From Moniliophthora roreri (lineage: Eukaryota > Basidiomycota > Agaricomycetes > Agaricales > Marasmiaceae), in NCBI GenBank assembly GCA_001466705.2, contig LATX02000001.1, forward strand, positions 2,170,001 through 2,234,000: 64,000 nucleotides of DNA. The letters are read 5' to 3'. The notes under the pieces are model-generated. The model was not told the origin of the DNA. It ran no database searches and saw nothing but the letters and a program-made list of their open reading frames with translations. Position 1 is the first letter of the stretch. Each line of letters starts with the position of its first letter. Position numbers and translations under genes: made by a program. Positions 56,480 to 64,000 of the stretch are shown piece by piece.

Positions 56480-57861
56480 CGACATCACAATGGAATGAAC
56501 AACAGATTGAACAAGACATCACTAAGGCAGAGGAATGACAGTGTACTTTACAGACTTAATCCATATTGAACCCTGGTAGATGAGCAATCACACTGTTAAC
56601 CAGAGCTACACAGAAGGAGTTGCTGACCCCCTTGCCATCGCTATCACAACAGAGGCAGTCTCAGGAAGAGACGCTACCTGATCCATCAAGAACAAGGAGA
56701 ACCTCAACCCCACAATCCATAGCATGTGGATCAGAAGGAGCAAGTTACAAAGGCTTTGAATTGCCACAGATATTGAAGAGAGAAGACTCATCTACATCAG
56801 ATACCTCTGCCAGATCTCCTGAAGAACATGATCCCTTCCAGAGACTTCTGGAAACTCTGAAAAATAGTCCCCAAGCAAAATCACCTTGACTACTGATTGA
56901 AATAGCTGAAGAAAAGAAGCCATCTGGAAGTGTACCAAAGAAGGAACCCAAGGAAGAAACAACTATTGGAAGTATGGTGCCAGTACAGGTCATTGTGGAA
57001 AAGGAAATTAAGGTGGCACTCTCTAGAGCCTTTATGGGAGAACAAAAGGAAGCCAAGAAGTTCTTATGAGAAGTACTTCTTTATGTCAAACTGAACCTAA
57101 AGATGTTTACCATGGATCAAGCCAAGAAGCTATTTCTCCTTTCATACACGACTGACAGACCAGAAGAGTTTTGAAAGAACAACAAAACAGATCTCCTTCT
57201 GGCAAGGGATGAGAAAGCTGTAAAGGTATCATGGGGAGACTTTATCGAAGAGTCCAAGGTGTCATTTGAACCTTTGGACACCACATTGGAAGCACAGATG
57301 AAGCTGCAAGATCTGAAGATGAAGGAACAAGCTGATGAGTATACCTACCAATTCCAATTCATCGCTAAACAAATGGGGTATAATGATGCAGCACAAATTG
57401 AAGCTTTCAAACAGGGGTTGCCAAGGAATCTGATGTAGAAAATCATGACCCAACTAGAAGAGAAGTTGGAAACCATCAAAGACTGGATGAATGCTGCAAT
57501 CCTGTATGAGGAAAGCTGGAAACAGGTGATTGAGTATGGGAAAAGATGGGATGAAGACAACAGAAGGAAGCCTCAATAAAATTTCCAAAAAAAAGAAGGA
57601 ACTCCAACCTGCAAGATCAGCAAGACAGATTGGAAGGAATATACGGTGAAGGAGCTCTGCTTTCATTGTAGACAAAGCAGACATAGAATCAAGAACTGCC
57701 CAGAAGGGAAGAAGAATGAGCCAAAGAAGGAAGAGCCAAAGAAGGAGCTGAAGGTCATGACAAGAGAAGAAAGGTTTACAAAGATTCAAGCTATCATAGA
57801 TGACCAAACCAAAGAAGAAAAGGATTTACTCCTCAACCTAATGGAGAAGGAGGGTTTTTAA
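56480..57861 (+). pseudogene. Element D gag
   Basis: Pieces RTRRTSTPQS, DPFQRLLETLKNSPQ, ADEYTYQFQFIAKQMGYNDA and the knuckle CFHCRQSRHRIKNC follow the order seen in A and B, ending EKEGF-TAA. Several stops, mostly TGA at Arg positions. Confidence 0.82.
57852..57858 (+). promoter_or_regulatory. Candidate -1 frameshift site, element D
   Basis: G GGT TTT before TAA; the -1 frame enters pol after one TAG. Confidence 0.55.
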
Positions 57862-60395
57862 AGCAGTAGAAGAGAATGATGTCTCCACTGCCTGTCACTA
57901 TTTCACACTTTGTACTAGCTAAAATTGACTGAAATTCTATGCACATTCCTCTCCAGTATAAAGTGGGAAACCAAAGCCCTTCTTGACTCAGAAGCAGAAG
58001 AGAGGTTCATCAGTATAGAAACAGTGAAAAGGCTGAAAAAGGATTGGAACAAACTCCCAGAAAAGATTAAGGTATACAATGTGGATGGAACTCAAAACAA
58101 GACAGCATAGATCTCCTATTCAGTTGACCTCACATTCACTATAAGAGATAAGAGGTTTTCCGAAACTTTTCTGATTTCTGGAATCAGAGAAGAAGTCATA
58201 CTCAGACTGCCATGGCTATGAATGCACAATCCAAAAATAAATTGGCAGACCAGTGAAATGAAGTTTCCAGAACAAAAGAAGATAGTAATCAAAAGGTTCT
58301 GCAGAGTACTAGATCAGATGAACCCTGGAATTCTCATTAGGGCTAAAACTATGACTTCTCAAGAGCTAGCTCAGGCAATGGAAGGGCCAAAGCAAACTAT
58401 TGAGGAGCTGGTACTGCTGTACCTTGTAGAATTCTACGAATGATTTGAAAAAAAGAAATTGGAAAGGTTCCCTGCTTCCAGACCTGATGATCATGCAATT
58501 GAACTAAAGCTGGGTTTCATACCAACAAACTGCAAACTTTATCCCTTGTCCCTGAAGGAGCAAGAGGAACAAGACAAGTTTCTCAAAGAAAATCTCCAGA
58601 AAGGGTACATTCATCCTTCAAAATCTCCAATGGCTTCCTCCTTCTTCTTTGTAGCAAAGAAAGAGAAAGGGGCACTCAGGCCAACACAGGACTACTGAAA
58701 GCTAAACGAAGAAACAATCAAAAACACATATCCACTGCCATTAATATCCAACCTCATTGATAAGCTGAAGGAAGCTGAGATTTTCAGCAAGCTGGATTTA
58801 CAGAATGGTTACAACAACATCAGGATAAAGGACAGAGATCAGTGGAAGGCCACCTTCAAGATGAACAAAGGACTCTTTGAACCTACTGTAATGTTCTTTG
58901 GGCTTAGCAATTCACCAGCAATGTTTCAAGCCTTCATGAATGACATTCTATCAGACTTCATGGATGAAGGATGGTGCATTGTATATATGGATGACATTCT
59001 GATCTTTTTGAAAAAAAGATCAGAAGATGCATCAGGAAAGGACACGACACCTCATGAAACAAATACAAGAACACGACTTGTATTTGAAACTGGAGAAATG
59101 TGAGTTTGACATTCGCAAAGTTATCTTCCTTAGAATGGTCATACAACCAGGCCATATTGCAATGGACTCTGTGAAATTAGCTGGAATAGCTGAATGGGAA
59201 CCCCCATGAACTGTCAAAGGAGTATGAGCCTTTTTAGGCTTCAGAAACTTCTATCAGAAGTTCATTGGTTGATATTCCGATATTACCAAACCACTAAATG
59301 ACCTTATGAAAATTCGAGTGGACACAGACATGTCAGGACATGTTCAACCTTCTGAAGAGGAAGTTCCTATCAGAACCAATCCTGAAGATTCCTGACAAAA
59401 ACTAACCCTTTATAATCAAAGCGGACACTTCAAAATGGGCCACAGGAGCAGTATTACGGCAAAAAGGGAACAATGGAGAGTGGCACCCATGTGGTTACCT
59501 CTCCAAATCTCTCTCTGCAACCAAATGAAACTATAAAATATATGACAGAGAGTTGTTGGCAATTGTCAGAGCATTAAGTGAATGGAGACACTATTTGATG
59601 GGAGGAAAACACAAGGTGGTAGTACTCTTGGATTATAAAAATCTGATGTATTTCTGGACCACACAGAAACTGAACCAGAGACAGGCAAGATGGTGCCTCT
59701 TCCTGTTGGAATTTGATCTGGTTCTAGTACACATGCCAGGAAAGCAGATGACCCAAGCAGATGCTCTATCCAGGTGATCAAACAAAAAAGAAGAAGACAT
59801 CAACAATGATAATGTTATTTTGCTTCCAGATCACCTTTTCATAAAAGAAGTTAATGTTGAATTAGCAGAGGAAGTGCAGAAACAATTGGGCCTGGACAAC
59901 TTCTATAAGTCAGCTTTGGACATGTTATTAACCTAAGGTGTGCCACCAATCAAATCCACTCTGTCCAATTGGAAGGTCAAAGATGATCTCTTGTTCTTCA
60001 AAGACAAGGTCTATGTACTAAAGGATAATGAACTTCAAAGAACTATTGTAAAAGGGGTTTATGAAGGAAAGGGAGTCAGACATCTGGAGCAATAGAATAC
60101 AGTGGAACAAGTTCAGAGGGACTTCTGGTGGCTAGGGATGACAAAATTCATCAAAGAATTTGTGGATGGATGTGTACTGTGTCAACAGAGTAAAGTGAAC
60201 ATTCATCCCATGAGAACATCTATACAACCAATACAAGCACCAAAGTCTTCCTTCCCCTTTCAGGTCATCACAATGGATCTCATCATGGATTTATCTGAGT
60301 TCAATGGCTCAGACAGTATTTTGGTCATGGTGGACCACTCATCTATGAAGGGGGTAATTTTATCCCTTGCACCAAAACAATGGATGCCCCAGTAA
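57858..60395 (+). pseudogene. Element D pol, truncated in integrase
   Basis: The protease motif is altered to LLDSEAEERFIS. RT keeps [10 protein letters not shown] near 58980; RNase H and its connection are present with frameshifts (for example near 59310). The integrase zinc region reads FVDGCVLCQQSK and the core MDLIMDLSEFNGSDSILV. Sequence is lost after MKGVILS, where repeat U starts. Confidence 0.82.
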
Positions 60396-62120
60396 TACCA
60401 CTTGAATGTGCTACACAAAGAGCTGATCTGTTGATCAGATCCTGCTCTACTATTGTCTATGTGTGTGTGTGGTGATGCGCAGAGTGTAGTTTGGCATGAT
60501 CAGAGTTACTGCACTTAGACTCTATTTGATGTTTGTGATCCGAATAAGCATGTATTTGTTTATTGATGTAGAGACTATGAGGATATATTTGTTTAATAAA
60601 TCATTTTTATTGTGTGTTTTCTGGTTTCTACTCTTTCAATCAAGCCTAAATACAACAGCTAATTGCACTGAGGTGATGGTAAGACTACCCTGAAGTGATA
60701 ACCCAAGTAATCAAAGACTACAGTACCCCTTGTACTGGATACAACCCTCTTGGTTGTAATCTGTAATGCACTTAAGCTGGAAAACTTCTACTATGGTAGC
60801 TTGAGCCCTCTCTAAGTTGCGTCTACTCAATTTAGAACACACTTAAGCAGGAAAACTTCTACTCTTGTAGCCTAAGCCCTCTCTAAGATGCATTGACACT
60901 AGCAAAACACTAGCTGCCTTCAGAAAGCCACCAAAACTTTCTGATACAAAGTCTTCTCTTGACTTGAAAACAACTATCCACTAAAGCACAGAACAAATAT
61001 CTGGCTTTGCTGTCACTATCAAGTTTGGTATATAGTCTTATATCTCAACTAGGTCTACTCTGAGTCCCTAGGGCCTGACGTGAGGAGGAAAATCTGATTG
61101 AATGTGATTTCTCTACACAAACAATAGCCACATACAAATATCACATAGTGGTGGGGCAGATTCCTCTTGCTCCCATCTACAAAATGGCTGTCCTTATATA
61201 CTGCTGGAAACAAATATCTACAATAAAATTATAATAATAGGTATATATCATACTGGTCACAGGAAAAATCACAAAATGAATGTATATAGGTTCAGTCCCT
61301 TGTCACAATAGTAATCCCATACCATATATAGGTATGCAGGTCACCAATAAATACAATCTCAGGTATCAGAAGCATGACTTGAGCTAAGCCTTCTATGCAG
61401 TATATGGGTATCTAGGTTCAGAATCTGTTGCTACTGCATAGGAGTTCCTTATCCCATTTTTCAATGGTCAGAAATACTCTCAACTTCTGTAGAAGTCATT
61501 GAGTATTTCCTTGTTCCATCTGTCCTATCTGACTCATTCTTATCTCTCATGTTTCTTGCTTCGTCTATCCTTCCTATCTGATTTCCATCTTATTGCTTTC
61601 CTCCTATCTTTAGAGGATCATTGCATCACCATCTCAGAATGCAGAGTGATCATATACTTGAGCTAATACTCCATCATATATCTAATTTGGATATTGTCAT
61701 ATCTTTTCTCTTGGTATATTGTAGGTATTATCCTGAGCTTGAAGGAGCTCTCTGAGAGTAAATAAAGGTTGTTTAAATGTAAAATATCCCCTTGATACAC
61801 CATATATATGTTCAACTACCAATGTGTCTTCTCTTGAACACACCATATAGAGGTCTCTACAGGTTTCAGGAGGCTCAAGGCATAGTCTTGAGAGTCTATA
61901 AGCAGCTTGGTACCCATGTGGGGCATACCGTAAGTTCCATTAACTTATAGCTTCATGCCATCAAGTGTATATAGGTTTTGACTGACTACTCAGGCTCATA
62001 TTAGTCCTTCTATTTCCATGTTTCTTATCATTTCAACTGTTTAAATATGTCCAAATGACACTTATATGTATAGAATTTGAAAGGTTTATAAAATTGGTGT
62101 ATTACCAATCTGCAGAGTTT
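60396..62120 (+). repeat. Repeat U, copy 2
   Basis: Non-coding, CpG-poor, about 1.7 kb between the pol of D and a 3' Gypsy remnant. Shares CATGATCAGAGTTACTGCAC and a GGGCCTGA[CA]GTGAGGA phrase with U copy 1. Contains two near-repeats of an AACTTCTACT...GTAGC.TGAGCCCTCTC... segment at about 60780-60890. Confidence 0.45.
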
Positions 62121-62129
62121 TTGTAGCTG

Positions 62130-62272
62130 GGCATTTACCTAGACACTGTGGTCACTGACAAAGGTCTCATCAAACTTCGGAACCATACTATCCCCACAGC
62201 CCTTCACCTCCTGAGGACAATCTACAATACACTGACTACGATGATGACCTCTATGGAGACAGAGAATCCTGA
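62130..62272 (+). pseudogene. Element F, ORF4 C-terminus (ends LYGDRES)
   Basis: EPYYPHSPSPPEDNLQYTDY followed by DDDLYGDRES and TGA at 62270-62272. This end is shared with ORF4 of A and B. Nothing upstream of U remains. Confidence 0.55.
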
Positions 62273-62395
62273 AGATAATGAAGAAGAACCAGAAGGAGAA
62301 CCAATGTTCATATATGTCAGGCCAAGGCCAAACAGGAGAACTCTCAAAGAATTGGTGCCAATGAGCATGGAAGCTCAAGCCTAAACCAGGGGTAA

Positions 62396-62833
62396 TGTTA
62401 CAATTTTTCACTATTAGATGCTCACATTATGCTTCTCTTTTACATCTGGACAATTGCATATTCTCAATTCCCCTTTTCAGTATCCCTTGTATTTGTATTT
62501 CTACAACATTCTATGCTTTTCTGTGATTACTCACTTTACTTCTACTACTTTCTGTCTTGTTCTTTCACTTACTAAACACATATTTTCCATACTGTTCTAT
62601 AGCTTTCTTTACACATAAACAAGTAGCTACAACAGTTGTATTTAAGTAGGATAAACTAGATCTAAGCTCCTCAGCTTGACCTGGTTAATCAATCTTGTGT
62701 CTAGCCAACAACAGAACCATCTGAACCTCAGATCTTGTCTGAGTGAACTCAAACTTGAACCTCAAACTAAGTCTGCAGAGGGTCTTACTCTTTGTAGAGT
62801 TAGTGTTGACATTATTGTGCAAGTAATGTAACA
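62396..62833 (+). repeat. Element F 3' LTR, 438 bp
   Basis: Preceded by AGGGGTAA (polypurine tract), begins TGTTACAATTTTTC, ends AAGTAATGTAACA. Its 3' part resembles the LTR end at 25561-25623 more than the LTR of D. No target duplication matches D. Confidence 0.75.
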
Positions 62834-64000
62834 AGATATAGCACAGGCTGAAATCACATGCTGCAAAAACATTCTGAGTCAATCATCCTTTGCAGTCGTG
62901 GTAGTGAGCAGCATCAAATTCACAGACCCAGGAATCAATATGGCTGCAATCAAGAGAGCCATGGCAGTGGTAGAAATACAGGAAAAGCTTTGAATTGTTT
63001 TGGATTTGGGGTGGGCACTCATCTACAGGAAGATGAACATGTTGGTTGTAAAATTTTGTTGTTACATCTGGAAAATTTACTAGGCAACCTAACTCTAAGG
63101 TACCTGATATCACCTAATGAAAGTTGATGTTACAGGTCCCAGGTGGTCACTGTCACAGGGGGAGTAGGTTGCAACCACTGTGAGACTCAATATAACCTTG
63201 CATAAACTAGTACAGACAGTTACTCAAGTTCACATCAAGTCACCATTGGTTATATTGGGTCACTATCAGTTATACTGAGTTCTTGAGGGTCACAATGAGT
63301 CCCAGTTGGTTATGTTAAGTTCCAGCAGTCATATCAAGTTCTGGAGGTTACAGTGAAATCTGTGAGATCATATACAGTCTCAAGAGCTTATGGTCAACAA
63401 CCTCTGATCTAGTAGCCAGCATCAATTTAATGTGAAGAGCAAGGAAACCAAGTCTATTATGATGATCCCTACATATGTACAACCAAAGGACAAATTACAT
63501 GCTATGAAACAGCAGTAGTCAGTCCAAATCCTGCAACAGATGACATATTGAAGCTGTGAATACATCAGATCAGTGATAGCATGAACAGAGAATAATGATG
63601 TGACTTACCAACTGATGTGTGCCCACAGCCCAACTACCTATGTAAGAGATTAGATGAAATAACATGCATGTAGACACTCACAAACAACACTGTATAACAG
63701 TAAACAAGAGCCAGACCATGTGTTGAATGCCTATATGTGCAATAGCTCAGATAAGAGGTCACATTGAATGAATGTAGAGGCTCACTCTAGGCTGTGGGGT
63801 CCATATGATAGAGGTATCATGGATTGTGGAGGACTGGCTTCAAGTGAGGGAGATGTGTTGCAATGCTGGATGGAGAGTAGTTAGAGCAGAAGGAAAGGTC
63901 AATAATGTGTGCTACTCATCCCCAATAACAGACACCATCTGCCTCAGAATCCCATTCATCCCTCAAAACCAGCACCAAACCATTACTGCAGTCTCTGAAA
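62834..64000. other. CpG-poor sequence without recognisable gene
   Basis: No supported coding frame. The stretch 63190-63360 has degenerate repeats of about 30 bp around GTTATATTGGGTCAC / GTTATACTGAGTTC. Otherwise nothing recognised. Confidence 0.4.

Noticed and set aside
55971..62833. D as one complete element with both LTRs
   Set aside because: LTR 3' parts belong to different subfamilies, flanks do not match and half the interior is missing.
63190..63360. CRISPR-like or regular tandem array
   Set aside because: The 30 bp units are irregular and diverged; the host is eukaryotic. Treated as a degenerate minisatellite.
1..64000. tRNA or rRNA genes
   Set aside because: No cloverleaf A/B-box pair or rRNA core was noticed by eye; a tRNAscan run would be needed to exclude them.

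Overview
The window is nuclear DNA of a filamentous basidiomycete, most likely an Agaricomycete. Genes on the left are split by many 48-67 bp GT-AG introns, are packed head-to-head and tail-to-tail, and encode typical fungal proteins (PFA4-type DHHC palmitoyltransferase, Rsc4-like bromodomain protein, secreted RNase T2). The right two thirds is a CpG-poor nest of Ty3/Gypsy LTR retrotransposons and long non-coding repeats. The genus is not determined.

1-11.9 kb, gene-dense: a 5'-truncated tandem-bromodomain protein (+), a small secreted protein (-), a CCCH zinc-finger/coiled-coil protein (+), PFA4 (-), a basic Arg/Gly-rich probable mitochondrial protein (+), a Sas4-like nuclear protein (-) and a small ACT-domain protein (-). 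Two divergent pairs share only 61 and 70 bp between start codons.

11.2-23.6 kb, a tandem segmental duplication of an ACT / RNase T2 / short-chain dehydrogenase (SDR) block. In unit 1 ACT and SDR are intact and RNase T2 carries two frameshifts and a Cys-to-Tyr change. In unit 2 RNase T2 is intact with both catalytic motifs, ACT is a relic and the SDR is a pseudogene in which CpG sites have turned into TpG or CpA. A Tc1/mariner-like MITE and a 1.3 kb repeat sit in the promoter of the unit 2 SDR.

23.6-64 kb, nested repeats. Gypsy element B (38505-45825, minus strand, 465 bp LTRs, TSD CCACT) sits inside the integrase of Gypsy element A (34149-48658, plus strand, 423/424 bp LTRs, TSD GAGGG), which sits inside a 1.4 kb repeat (R), within a larger nest that splits the gag of an older Gypsy (C). 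Further right are two scaffold copies of one solo LTR, a 5' Gypsy half (D), another long repeat (U) and a 3' Gypsy remnant (F). The Gypsy family shows four linked traits read from the sequence: a primer-binding site complementary to the predicted 5' end of its own RNA (self-priming), a GGGTTTT -1 slippery site at the gag/pol junction, an extra ORF after pol ending in two zinc knuckles, and a further overlapping ORF with a conserved LYGDxES end. Stops in these elements are mostly TGA, as expected from CGA codons.

Four single Ns (27431, 30157, 50159, 54998) are each followed by a near-exact repeat of the preceding 0.65-2.1 kb. These look like unmerged contig overlaps, so copy number and order there should not be trusted.
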